In this document: piece by piece, positions 1 to 9,280 of the stretch
Numbering within the stretch: position 1 is the stretch's first letter
How the letters are laid out: every line of letters begins with the position of its first letter
Source: Sphaeroforma sirkka
Lineage: Eukaryota > Opisthokonta > Ichthyosporea > Ichthyophonida
Assembly (NCBI GenBank): GCA_001586965.3
Contig: LUCW03000086.1
Coordinates: forward strand, 1 to 50,000
Direction: 5' to 3'
DNA length: 50,000 bases
Program-made: the position numbers and the translations under genes
Notes under the pieces: model-generated
The model's database searches: none
What the model was told of the DNA's origin: nothing
The model's input: only the letters and a program-made list of their open reading frames with translations

Positions 1-30
1 CGTCGCGACGGCAAAGCAACCCAGAGATCT

Positions 31-640
31 TTGTCAGATTTCGAGCAGACCCACCAAGGAGGCACAGCTTCTTCACGCCAGACAGTAGCATCGCGTCGAA
101 GAGATGAACAACCGCGATATGAACAGACAGACCAAGACGTGGGCCAGGCAGCAAGCAGGCGACATCAGTTGGGGCACGGGTCTCGCTTATCGGCAAGAGG
201 GAGAGCAGATCCAGAAGACAGTGAGGTGCAATTTGTGATTAGGCATACTAGTCGTTCAAAGTCTGCTGAACCAGCAGCTGAGCGACACAGGGTAGCCAAT
301 GTCCGAGGTACTTCGGGCATTCATTCAGCGGGTGATAGACCGCATTCATGGCAGCCTTTTCACCGAGCACCTGAACGAGATTTCACTCGAAAGCGAACTC
401 GATCGGGGAGTTTTACCAGTGCAAGTCAGGATTCCCTCGCAGGCAACGGGGATGAGCGACAAGTCCAACGGCATAGAAATATGTCAGGATGGGCCACGGG
501 CACTCGACAGCAAAACTCTGACGAAATCAGGGGCCGACAGCTAGAGCAATATTTGAGCGACCCACATGGGGATTATCGTAGGGAAGCCGAACGAAAACAA
601 CTACGTAGACGATGGGAACTCAGCCGACAGCACCGAGAGA
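31..640 (+). pseudogene. Gag N-terminal region of element A, frameshifted
   Basis: This frame is open, rich in Arg, Gln, Ser and Asp, and has no recognisable fold. Near 500-620 it reads a basic, Gln/Arg-rich segment resembling the part of element C Gag that precedes its conserved core. The frame is lost near 620, where the core continues in another frame beginning around 612. Elements B and C have a similar basic, low-complexity N-terminus starting MSxxRQSRRQQ, so this is taken as the equivalent part of Gag. The true start codon lies upstream of the window. The assignment is by position and composition, not by a motif. Confidence 0.5.
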
Positions 641-1625
641 CTTCGCGCAATCGATGCAGGATATGCGCAAGGCTAGTTACGTTGACGACGGTAAGCGCAA
701 GTATAGTGACGTCGACGACGGTAAGCGCAAGTCTAGTGATGTCGACGACGGTAATGTTCATGGCAGCAGAAAACAACCGCACAAAGACGAACAGGCGAGA
801 GAGCCGATCATGACACCAGCGCAGTGGAACGAGCATCGCCGAGCCATGTGTCAACGCCTCGAAGGGAAGATATCTTTCTTTGTGGATGAACTTTGTCGAG
901 CACAGGGAAACTACGATGTCCCAAGATGTACATTACTAACGTCCACGATCGATACACTGAAAGGAGCGTTGAATACTCAATTGGAAGCTATCAGGAAGAA
1001 CAGAGCTCCGGAGCCACGGACATGGCCCGATTGGCCTTTAGACCGTTATCAATTAAGCAGCACAGCCGATAGAGACACACGAGGGGCGCTAGAAGAGGCA
1101 CTGAAGAACGCCCATGTCTCAGGACTAGATGAGTCGTGGATGGTACGTTGGTTCTATAAGGTACTCATACATTTTAAGGCAGCAAAGGCCACAATTGACT
1201 ATCTCCGTGACAACCATAATGAACTGAGGGTATATCCGGCGGAACAGGTCATAGACCAAATCTGTCAACATGAGAGCAAGGCCACCGTAGACCCTACCTT
1301 TAAGAAGTTGGCGAAGGGTAATCCCCGCACCAAGGGTGTAGAGTCAGCCAGGGAACATTTGAACAAGATTGTGGAAGTTCACAAGAGAGCCTGGGAGCGA
1401 GCAGATAAGGGCAAGGACTTTCCTAAGCGGTTGCTTAATCACTGCCTCATACAGACCCTCGAGGACCTGACAGGTAATATGACGTATGAACGCACGCTAC
1501 AACACCACATATGTTGGGACCACCTGGAGACTGAAGACCTTCTCCGCATTTTATATCCAGACATACAAGAAACCGATGCCATCCTCAGACAACGGGTACG
1601 GACACAGATGAATGTGGGGGGATAG
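612..1625 (+). pseudogene. Gag capsid-like core of element A
   Basis: This 337-residue frame aligns along its length with Gag of elements B and C. Shared blocks include RTWPDWP, DRDTRGALEEALKNA, GLDESW followed by WFYKVL, KATIDYLRDN, HESKATVDPTFKKLAKG and MTYERTLQ. Gag builds the cytoplasmic virus-like particle that packages the element RNA. The frame ends at a TAG at 1623-1625, but the homologous protein of element C runs on to the zinc knuckle, so the stop reflects a frameshift near 1612-1625. The ATG at 612 is probably internal: a basic region with a short repeat (651-755) precedes the conserved core. The capsid identity is inferred from position and pairwise similarity. Confidence 0.75.
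651..755 (+). repeat. In-frame 30-bp tandem repeat in gag
   Basis: Two full 30-bp units (681-710 and 711-740) and a half unit (741-755) encode VDDGKRKxSD. A degenerate fourth copy (about 651-680, QDMRKASY) precedes them. The period is a multiple of three, so Gag stays in frame. The element B and C Gags do not show this repeat. Confidence 0.85.
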
Positions 1626-2041
1626 GCGTAGACAGTTTCCAGCCCAACAACGAGATCGTAATTTGAATACGAATACAGGAGGAGGCAGCACACAACGCAC
1701 AAGCACGTCTACGACCACCACGTGTTACGCGTGCAGAGCGGGTGCCCCACCCAGTTTCAGGCATATATCATCCTGCAAGCACTACCAGTCGAACAAAAGG
1801 GTTGGATTCACATCCAGCTCGGGCCGAGGATTTAAGCAAGGCGTATCCTTCGATAAGAGTTTGCCCGCGGTCAACACCATTACGGCTCTAACAGACTCGG
1901 ACGACCAGCAAACGGGAGCAGGAGGAGACCACGCCTACAGACACACACATTGCTTCCATACTGGCACACCCAGACGAAATCGAACAGGGTGAGTTAGAAG
2001 AGGATGCAACGTGGGAAACCATAGGCAGCGATCAGGAATAG
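1612..2041 (+). pseudogene. Gag nucleocapsid (variant zinc knuckle) and Gag-Pol linker of element A
   Basis: From 1612 to 1992 one frame encodes a Thr/Gln-rich stretch and a zinc knuckle at 1723-1782 with Cys-x2-Cys-x9-His-x3-Cys spacing plus a further His two residues on. A frameshift near 1900 moves the continuing protein into a second frame (about 1930-2038), which reads an acidic linker ending TWETIGSDQE and a TAG at 2039-2041. The same linker is found in element C (TWESVADHA then TGA) and in fragment D (identical TAG). The knuckle is expected to bind genomic RNA. The downstream protease is in the same frame as this TAG, so readthrough is possible. Confidence 0.7.
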
Positions 2042-2500
2042 GACGTAAGGGTGTCGGATGTAGATGCAACTTTAGTTTTCCCGTCTAGCACACCTGTGAT
2101 ACTATCGATCAAAGATCCATTACTTTCAATGGACAATCGAGTATTCATATCCATCCTGATTAACGGTAAGACATGCAGGGCGTTAGTGGATTCTGGGGCA
2201 AGCAGAAGTTGCATTGATTCGACATCCGCACACGATTGGGGATTGCAAATTAAGTCGGCTCCGGAGGATCCTATATATACCTAGCTGATCGTAGTCTTCG
2301 TACACGGCGAATAGGCTCAACCGTACAAACTCCAGTACGATATGGTCTAGAGCTCACAGAACAGTCTTTCGAGCTAATGAATCTACCACCGGCTATCGAC
2401 GCGATCGTAGGCCAGGATCTTATGCCTGGCTTAGGGCTATACGTGGGAGGCCTTCAATCGCCATTCTCACCCATAGATCCAACAGAGGCTAGACAAACTA
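2042..2500 (+). pseudogene. Retropepsin-type aspartic protease of element A
   Basis: The frame after the TAG begins DVRVSD with no early ATG. It then reads NRVFISILINGKTCRALVDSGASRSC, here cited by its parts: the catalytic DSGA motif is clear. A frameshift near 2240 leads to a third frame that reads YLADRSLRTRRIGS and then the C-terminal protease signature AIVGQDLMPGLGLYVGG. A one-base insertion near 2486, absent from fragment D, breaks the junction to reverse transcriptase. The protein would cleave Gag-Pol inside the particle. Element C has DTGA at the same place. Family assignment is firm; activity of this copy is not expected. Confidence 0.82.
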
Positions 2501-3570
2501 TTGGAACCAATACCGTTGAGACGACCACCAGATTTGACCGAGGAAACCGGTGTTCGCCTGGAACTAGACAAGGAACTGAGGGACAATGACGGTATTCGAG
2601 AAAAGGACAGGTGCAGACTGGAAGGAGGCGAAGTTAGATTGCCAGTGACACCAGATCAAGCTGCAAGGATGCGGAAGGCAGTAAGGAACTTTGTAGCAGA
2701 CAAATGGATACCATGGGTAGATAGACAGGTGCAGAAGTGGATTCAAGATTTGGTCATAGTTCAAAGGGATACAGCCACTTCCGTCAACTTACCCTTGCTC
2801 GCCGTGCCAGGGTATACTCAATCTGGAGAACTAAAGAAAGTGCGAGTGTGTTTGGACCTCAGAGCGGTGAATGCATTAATACCGGCGGATCAGTTCATTA
2901 TTCCCCGTATCAACGACATCATTGGTAACATCAAAGGGAAGAGATATTACACGACATTGGATCTAACCGCAGCGTACCATCGACTCCCAATTCACCCTGA
3001 TTCTCAGTATCTATTCAGTTTCACACATGGCAAAAGCCAGTATTCCTTTACATCAGCGCCATTTGGACTACACACACTGACGCAGCAGTTTCAGCGTACA
3101 CTGAGTGTGATATTGCAAGGACTTCCGGCACACCACTACCTGGACGACATCGTAATAGCAACAGATGACTACGAGGAACACGTACGAGTAGTGAAAGAGG
3201 TCATTCGGCGGCTGACGTACCACAGTTTCAAGCTAAACCCTTCAAAATGTCATTTTGCAGTCAAAGAAGTCATGATACTAGGGAAGCGAGTATCGAAGGC
3301 CGGAATTGATATTTGCCATGAAAAGCAGGCCAAGCTCATTGACTGGCCAACCCCGAAGAAGTACAAAGACATTGCATCGGCCTTGGGATTAGCCAACTTT
3401 CTTCACGAGCACCTACCAAACTTTGCAGAGGTAGTTGCCCCACTCCGGGAATTTGTAAGACTGAAGCCTAAGAAAATCATTGGAGACAGGTGGGAACAGA
3501 GACACCAGCAAGCTTGGGATGCCATGAAGCAAGCCATAGTTGAGGCAGTAGTGTTGAAATTTCCGTCGAC
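2501..3570 (+). pseudogene. Reverse transcriptase of element A
   Basis: One open frame carries the standard Ty3/gypsy reverse transcriptase blocks in order: VRVCLDLRAVNALIPADQF, YYTTLDLTAAYHRLPIHP, QYSFTSAPFGL, the active-site box HHYLDDIVIATD (YLDD), FKLNPSKCHF, LGKRVS and the thumb/connection segment ending near KFPS. The two catalytic aspartates of YLDD and the Asp of TTLDL are present, so this domain itself looks intact. The frame goes wrong after about 3570, where RNase H continues in another frame. The enzyme copies element RNA into cDNA in the cytoplasmic particle. Element C encodes the same domain with YIDD. Confidence 0.92.
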
Positions 3571-3573
3571 GAA

Positions 3574-3906
3574 GTACCTTTACAACTCGAAACGGATGCA
3601 AGCGACTACGGTATTGGAGGTGCATTGTTCCAGACCATAGAAGGGAAGAAGCAATACCTAATGTTCTTCAGCAAGACCCTCAACGCAGCACAGCGCAGTT
3701 ACGCAACACCCATGAAGGAATTATTGGCCTTGGTATATGGTCTCACACACTTCCGGGATCATCTCGAAGGTCAACGCTTTTCAGTGTTGACTGATCACAA
3801 GGCTTTGGTGTATATGAACACACAGCTAAAGCTGAATCCGATGCTACAACGATGGCATCACATCATAGCGCCTTTCAATTTTACTATCTCGCACATCCGG
3901 GTATAA
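3574..3906 (+). pseudogene. RNase H and connection of element A
   Basis: This frame reads the catalytic Asp in LETDASDYGIGG, then FFSKTLNAAQ, the catalytic Glu in MKELLALVYGL and a catalytic Asp in LTDHKALVYMN. It continues through LNPMLQRWHHIIAPFNFTISHI and is broken by a frameshift near 3895. RNase H removes template RNA during reverse transcription. The order RT, then RNase H, then integrase is typical of Ty3/gypsy. The same domain is found in B (7212-6900) and in C (about 20030-19800), also next to frameshifts. Confidence 0.88.
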
Positions 3907-4730
3907 AGAACGTATTACCAGACGCGTGGTCTAGGCTTCATGAGGGAACTGTTGAGACTGAGGACCCGGAGGTACTATATGCAGAATGTTGGCAACTTTT
4001 TCCAGACTACTTTGAGCAAGCGCAACGGATTATGGGTGAGAATAATGTCGATGTCTTTGCTTCGCATCAGGACCATCATTTGCCACGCTACTACACCGAC
4101 GATGACAGGGGTGGAGCGTTTGCACATTGTTGGAAAGATATAGACGGATGGATGAACCCACCATGGAGATTAATCCATAGAATGTTGCGCAAGATACGAT
4201 CAGAGAGGGCCACAGCTACGGTGTGTCTACCGTGGGCGCCCCACGAGCCTTGGTTCCAGTTATTCAAGTCGCTTCTACAAAGAGCCCCAGTATTAGTTCC
4301 AAGGACAGCCCACTCCTTCCTCAAATACGGAAAGTATGCGAGTGGCAAGGCACCATGGGGTCACACAGTCATTGCCAGAGTAGGCCCACGCAATGGTTAC
4401 AGCCTTCCAGCGACGTTTTCAGCACGATTGGGATATGCAGAACCGTCCTCAGTATCGAAAGTCACCCCATTAGATACGTCTCGGCTAGTATCGATCGCTA
4501 TCTCGGAAGTAGCCATGACGGATTCTCCAGATGAGGAAGAGATAAGCCGTCGCACACAGCTCACCTTGTGTCAGCATGAGATTGGGCATCATAGAGCAGA
4601 AGATACAGTTGCTCAACTACAGCAGAACGGACATTTGTGGCCTAACGCTCTGGAACTTGCACAAACAGTTAGGAGAAACTGTCGCACATGTCTAGGACAG
4701 AGGGTGTTACGAAAGGATTTCACCCGATGA
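3896..4730 (+). pseudogene. Dam-like domain plus integrase zinc-binding domain of element A
   Basis: Translated from the frame opening at 3852, residues about 15-35 finish the RNase H connection (NVLPDAWSRLHEG). Residues about 65-170 form a domain with DVFA (67-70), GGAFAHCWKDIDGW and NPPW (102-105), TVCLPW, and LVPRTAHSFLKYGKY. NPPW at this position resembles the (N/D)PP(Y/F/W) motif of N6-adenine methyltransferases, seen in the Dam-like domain of DIRS-type elements. No glycine-rich cofactor loop is evident. The last 60 residues hold the integrase HHCC zinc-binding module (QHEIGHHRAEDT and NCRTC). The frame ends at 4728-4730 through a one-base loss relative to element C. Confidence 0.75.
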
Positions 4731-5260
4731 TTAATATAACGGCAAAGTATCCGTGGGATCATATTCAAGTCGACATGATTCCAATGCCACTAGTTTCAGC
4801 AGCAGGAAATCGATATATATTGCACGTCTTGGATATAGCAACGGGGTACTCGATATTGAGAGCAACGGCCACAAAGTCAGCAGAAGTGGTGACATCTAAA
4901 CTTATGGAGGTGTTTGGGGAACATGGTTTTCCCAGGAAAATTCAATCAGACGAGGGAGGCGAGTTTTCGAACAAGATTGTTAAATTAATAACTCAAGAAG
5001 TTGGAGTGATGCATGCAAAGTCGCCACCATATCGTCCTCAGGTTCTGGGAGCAGCGGAGAGAAGACACAGAGACATCCACGAAGGAGTTCGCAAGCTATG
5101 TGAATCTTTGCCTACGGCATGGGATGTCCGACTACCACTTATTATGCTGTGCCAGAACCTCCGAATATCTCGGCGACACAAGACAGCACCATTCAGTGCT
5201 TACTTCGGTCGCCGTCATGTTCCGTCTGCTGACTTCACGGATGACCTTCCGGGAATCAGC
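4716..5260 (+). pseudogene. Integrase catalytic core (DDE) of element A
   Basis: The frame that opens at 4688 reads GFHPMINITAKYPWDHIQVD, with the first catalytic Asp in VDMI, the second in QSDEGGEF and the Glu in LGAAERRH. The second Asp and the Glu are separated by 35 residues, the classic D,D35E retroviral integrase spacing. The segment SPPYRPQVLGAAERRH is the usual pre-helix signature. After FSAYFGRRHVPSADFTDDLP the frame shifts near 5255. Integrase inserts element cDNA into chromosomes. The core itself is uninterrupted. Confidence 0.92.
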
Positions 5261-5823
5261 CGGTCACCAATGAGGCTTGGGCACACCGGCTGGATCGTTT
5301 GTACGACACTATCTTGCCGACGCTTTACAAGGTCACGCAGAAATACGCAGACACACTATCCAGGCAGTTTGACCGCCTCCATGCTTACGATTTTATCGCC
5401 TTTCAACCAGGGGATGTGGTAATGGTACGGTCCGAAGGTCGCACAACCAAAGCAATGCGACCAATGTTTGGACCATACGTTGTCAAAGCCAGACAGGGAC
5501 AAGGATATGAACTGACACACAAGGATGGTTCACTTCCAGATACTTTCAAAGGTAAACCAGTTAGAGTGGAACTTTTGCGACTAGTCCATAGAGCCACCGA
5601 AAAGCCTTTAGAAGATCATATGTGGCAGGATAGTTCCTCGTTCCGTTACATCATTCGACATAGACAGAATGATTCCACAGGGAATACAGAATACTTGGTT
5701 CGCTGGCGGGATGGTGATCCAACTTGGGAGTCAGCCGAAGCTTTTGACGATCCGAATGACATCGCGGCATACCACAAAGCCGAGCAAACTCGGCAGAAGA
5801 AGAAAGCGGCACAACAACAATAA
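5256..5823 (+). pseudogene. Integrase C-terminus with GPY module and chromodomain, element A
   Basis: The frame (ATG at 5299, homology beginning about 5256) reads WAHRLDRLYDTILPTL, then a basic linker, GDVVMVRSEGRTTKAM and the GPY/F module MRPMFGPYVVKA. It ends with a chromodomain: FRYIIRHR, TEYLVRWRDGDPTWESAEAF and NDIAAYHKA, then a Lys/Gln-rich tail and TAA at 5821-5823. Two conserved chromodomain tryptophans are present (VRW and TWE). Chromodomains of this class direct integration to chromatin carrying particular histone marks. The homologous segment of element C aligns almost end to end. Confidence 0.9.
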
Positions 5824-6234
5824 TTCCAACGTTACGTTGATGAATACTAGATGTCTATCATCTACTTCCGGATCGGAGTTTTGTCTCTCCTCGTGAGATT
5901 TCACCACGGTATAGAGGCGAAAGACGATTCCACAACTCGAGCTTATAGGCGAGTATAACTCCAGCGGATACCCTAGCTTATGGGGGGGTGAAAACATACC
6001 AGCGGATACCCTAGCTTTTTGGGGGGTGAAAATATACCAGCACAGCCGGGATGGTTCAAAAGACCAGTTTCCAAGGCAAGAACTTACTCAGCAGAAGGAT
6101 TTCATTAGTTTATATATATATATATATATTGTTTATTTACACTACTAGTTATATATGTTTAATTTTCAATAGTTTAAGAGGTCATTTATTTTTGAAGCTC
6201 TTCAATCACTGGTGACGCTTGAGCTTGAGGGGAG
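5824..6234 (+). other. 3' untranslated region of element A with tandem repeat and polypurine tract
   Basis: No gene is seen. Two 38-bp direct repeats occupy 5961-5998 and 5999-6036. Each contains TACCCTAGCTT followed by a run of six or seven G and GTGAAAA. A (TA)n run lies at 6110-6129. GCTTGAGGGGAG at 6223-6234 directly precedes the LTR and is the likely polypurine tract that primes plus-strand synthesis. Confidence 0.7.
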
Positions 6235-6414
6235 TGTGGTAAAAGTCCCCTTAAACCACTATCAGTGTGGAGTTAGAATTAGTTTACAATTAATTCACAC
6301 GAGGTGAATTATTTGTAGACCACGTAGACAATCAAATATAAGAATAAATACACCGCACTGAGCCTCAGGGAGACTCAATAGGTTTTAGTATCGTATTTTG
6401 ATGTGTTTACTACA
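6235..6414 (+). repeat. 3' LTR of element A (180 bp)
   Basis: The LTR starts TGTGGTAAAAG directly after the purine-rich tract and ends TTTACTACA, giving TG...CA termini. It holds a perfect short hairpin (AATTCAC-ACGAG-GTGAATT) and an AT-rich stretch AATATAAGAATAAATA that may serve as a promoter. Immediately beyond 6414 the sequence is the interior of element B. The 5' partner is outside the window, so the left boundary rests on the tract and terminal dinucleotides. Confidence 0.75.
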
Positions 6415-7212
6415 TCTCTTGTGCTTTGGTTCTGCATACCCAAGACGCTGTGAAAACAGTGGGTTCAATTTGAATCCGTTGGGAGGTCCCATACGTGCTA
6501 CCACGGTATATCCCCATGGTGTTTTCCCACAGACGTACTTGGCGTACTTGAGGAACGTGTGTGGTGTCCGTGGGACCAGCACCGGTTATGTTTGCAATAA
6601 CTGTCTGAATAGGTCAAACCATGGTACTCTTGGTACCCATGGTAGACATACTGTGGCCCTTGCGCCGTCCGCTCGTATCTTGCGTAACATCCTGTATATT
6701 TGCTCCCACGGTGGGTTCATCCATCCATCAACTGTCGACCAGTCGTGGGCAATCGCTCCTCCTCCATCGTTCTTCGTCCAGAATCGAGGAAGCTGAGCGT
6801 TGGTTGGGTCCGCAAAGACGTCTATATCGTTCGGACCGAAATGTTGTTGCGCTTGTGCAAAGTAACTAGGGAATAACTGCCAACAGTCTCTGTACAGTAT
6901 TTCAGGTTCGTCCTGTTCCGCTGTCCCCTCGTGTACCCTACTTAACATATCCGGAAGCACATTCGTCTCTCCTGGTATGTGCGATATGGTGAAGTTAAAT
7001 GGCGCGATAATGTGGTACCATCTCTGCAGCATCGGGTTAAGCTTGAGCTGTGTGTTCATATATACCAGGGTGTTGTGGTCCGTGAATACTGCAAACCGTT
7101 GTCCATCCAAATACTCCCTAAAATGTATGAGACCATATACTAGGGCGAGTAACTCCTTCATTGGAATGACATAAATTTGTTGGTCGTGGTTCAGAGTTTC
7201 ACTGAAGAACAT
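6415..7212 (-). pseudogene. RNase H and Dam-like domain of element B
   Basis: A 208-residue open frame (7212-6586) reads FFSETLNHDQQ, MKELLALVYGL, FTDHNTLVYMN, SHIPGETNVLPDMLSRVHEG, DIDVFAD, DGWMNPPW and TVCLPWVP. A second frame (6582 down to about 6415) continues with LVPRTPHTFLKYAKYVCGK and a GPPNGFK segment before meeting the LTR of element A. RNase H Glu and Asp are present. The Dam-like NPPW motif is kept. It is the same domain pair as in A and C and is cut off before integrase. Confidence 0.88.
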
Positions 7213-8140
7213 TAAATAGTGTTTCTTCCCTTCGACCCATTGGAATAGCGTCTGACCACAAACCGTAGTCGCTCGCGTCGCTTTCCAAGTTCAAGGGTAT
7301 ACCGTCGACCGGAAAGTGCAAAGCGACCGCATTAACCACCGCATCCTTCATGGCTTGCCACGCTAGTGCGTGCCTTTCCTCCCATCGGTCGCCGATCAAC
7401 TCTTTCGGTTTGAGCTTGCAAAATTCGCGCAACGGTGCAACCGTATTCGCAAAGTTAGGTAAATGCTCACGTAGATAATTCGCCAACCCTAAGGCAGAGG
7501 CTATATCTTTGTACCGTAGTGGGACAGGCCAGTCAATAAGCTTTGCCTGTTTCTCATGATTAATGTCTATGCCCCTAGCCGACACCTTCTTCCCTAGGAT
7601 CATCACTTCCGAAATAGCAAAGTGGCATTTGGAAGGGTTGAGCTTGGAACTATGGTATGTTAATCGTTGATCACCTTCCGCACCGTCTCGATATGTTCGT
7701 CATATTCATCACTAGCGATCACGATGTCGTCGATGTAATGGTGGACTGATAAGCCATCCAGTACCGTGCTCAAGGTTCGCTGAAACTGTTGTGTGAGCAC
7801 GTGTAGTCCAAACGGCGCTGATGTAAACGAGTACTGGTAATGCTCGTGAGTGAATCTAAAGAGATATTGCGAGTCAGGATGGATCGGTAGCCTATGATAG
7901 AAGCCGATATGTCCAGCGTGGTATAGTATTTCTTACTCTTGAGGCGAGAGATCAGTTCGTTGATCTTGTTAAGAACTGATCGCCTGGAATCAGGGCGTTG
8001 ACCGCCCGCGTATCTAAGCACACGCGTACTTTCTTCACATTCCCTTCTGCATCAAACGTCGGGATCGCGAGGAGCGGAAGGCTAACCGTCGTTGGTGTCG
8101 TCCGCTTCGTTATTACCAGGTTCGACAACCACTTTTGTAC
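7199..8140 (-). pseudogene. Reverse transcriptase remnant of element B
   Basis: Separate frames together give a broken reverse transcriptase. The part from about 8135 to 7952 carries WLSNLVITKRTTPTTVSLP and VRVCLDTRAVNALIPGDQF. The part 8021-7770 carries KKYYTTLDISA. The part 7606-7199 carries LGKKVSARGIDINHEKQAKLIDW and the start of RNase H. The active-site box lies in a damaged stretch near 7720-7740, where the coding order can be followed but not in one frame. The N-terminal part is missing through the junction near 8135. Confidence 0.85.
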
Positions 8141-8602
8141 TTGATGTGTCGGGCGAGAGGTGGTCAATTCTCTGCTCGGGTTAGTGGCCTGACCCATCCC
8201 TGAGTTTAGGGCTGCGGTTGGTCTGTAGGCTGGTTGTGTGTCTCGTGATGCCCGGTTGTTGTCATACGAACGTGTCCTGCCCTCCGCACCTCCTGGTGGA
8301 ACTATCAGGAAATGATGACAGCGTGGAATATGACGCGCCCCTGGTGGAGCTTGTGACTGACAACCAGCGCACGTAGTAGGTGCTGTCGGTTGTGGTCGCT
8401 GTGCCCAGTGTTGTGCCCGCTGTCGCGCCGTCTGCGGGTTAGGGCGGATATTGGTATAGTCACGAGCTCCATTCTTCTGTGATCCGTCGCGATTGTTATG
8501 GTTTTGTGTGGGTGCCGTAGTGCGTTGTTGTGCGTACTGTATGTCGGGACTTAACAACTGGATTAGCTCATGCGTCTTCATCAACTGCCATTTGGGATGC
8601 AA
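8131..8602 (-). pseudogene. Gag nucleocapsid/linker of element B fused to reverse transcriptase by deletion
   Basis: The frame opening at 8602 encodes the zinc knuckle CAGCQSQAPPGARHIPRCHHF, cited in two parts as CAGC then RHIPRCHH, with Cys-x2-Cys-x9-His-x3-Cys spacing. It stays open through the linker (SYDNNRASRDTQPAYRPT) to RPTHQVQ and then jumps directly to KWLSNLVITKR of reverse transcriptase. In element C about 0.8 kb (linker end, protease, start of reverse transcriptase) separates these points. The junction lies near 8135-8145 at a short shared CAAGT, consistent with a microhomology deletion. This copy shows that nucleocapsid and linker were originally one frame. Confidence 0.8.
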
Positions 8603-9280
8603 CTGAAATGTGCGTTCGTACGTACGGCCGTTGAGAGCCTCCTCTAACAGTTGAACTATGCAATGGTTTAATAGGTTCTGCTGAAAATATGCATCCCTCT
8701 GGCACCGTTCACGTGCCCTCCAGCTGTGTCATCTGTTCCATAATAGGAATGTGCATATTACGTCTCTGACCCTTGGCAAGCTTGCGAAATGCAGGATTCA
8801 CCGTGGCTTGCGTCTCGTGGGAGCAGATCTGTTCGATTTGTAGTTGTGGGGTTCACATCTTCAATTCTCCAGAGTTGTTGCGTATGTAGTCCAATGTGGA
8901 CTTTTCCGCTTTAAAGTAAGATAACACCTTGTGAAACCATGTGAGGCTCCAACTCTCGTCTAACTCTGCGATCTGCGCATTCTTAAAAGCATCCAGTAGA
9001 GCCCCTCTCGTATCCTGTTCCATGATATCATGGAAGTGATAACTGTTCAAAAGCCAGTCCGGCCATGTACGTGGTGATGGTACTGGACGTTTCTCCACTG
9101 GTCGGGCCTCTAGCGTGGCTCGGAGTGTCTCAATCGCACCCCTAAGGGCTTCAGCCCGAGCCATGTTGTCATCCTCTATAGCTTGACATAATTCGTCGCT
9201 CAAGTGTAGTATACGTGCGTGTAGCACCTGGCGACTCTTCTCAATACTCTCCGGTGTAGGAGAAAGTGTAGGCATCGTTG
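8603..9280 (-). pseudogene. Gag core of element B
   Basis: The 140-residue frame (9275-8853) reads RTWPDWL, MEQDTRGALLDAFKNAQIAELDESW in overlapping pieces, WFHKVLSYFKAEKSTLDYIRNN and similar blocks shared with Gag of C. From 8852 to 8603 the homology continues (ICSHETQATVNPAF, YERTFQLHPKWQ) but across frame changes. It is the capsid-like core of Gag, decayed. Confidence 0.82.

Larger units (their letters stand above)
1..6414 (+). mobile_element. Ty3/gypsy chromovirus, element A (5' end outside window)
   Basis: The order gag, zinc knuckle, aspartic protease, reverse transcriptase, RNase H, Dam-like domain, integrase, GPY module, chromodomain, polypurine stretch and 3' LTR is read directly from translations. 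The window opens inside gag, so the 5' LTR and leader are missing. The coding region is broken by frameshifts near 620, 1615, 1900, 2240, 2486, 3570, 3895, 4715 and 5255, so the copy is not autonomous as sequenced. Domain order (RNase H before integrase) and the C-terminal chromodomain place it among Ty3/gypsy chromoviruses. Its closest relatives here are elements B and C, which share the same unusual domains but have a different LTR sequence. Confidence 0.93.

Noticed and set aside
573..854. Minus-strand frame over the gag repeat
   Set aside because: Shadow of the 30-bp in-frame repeat of gag on the opposite strand.
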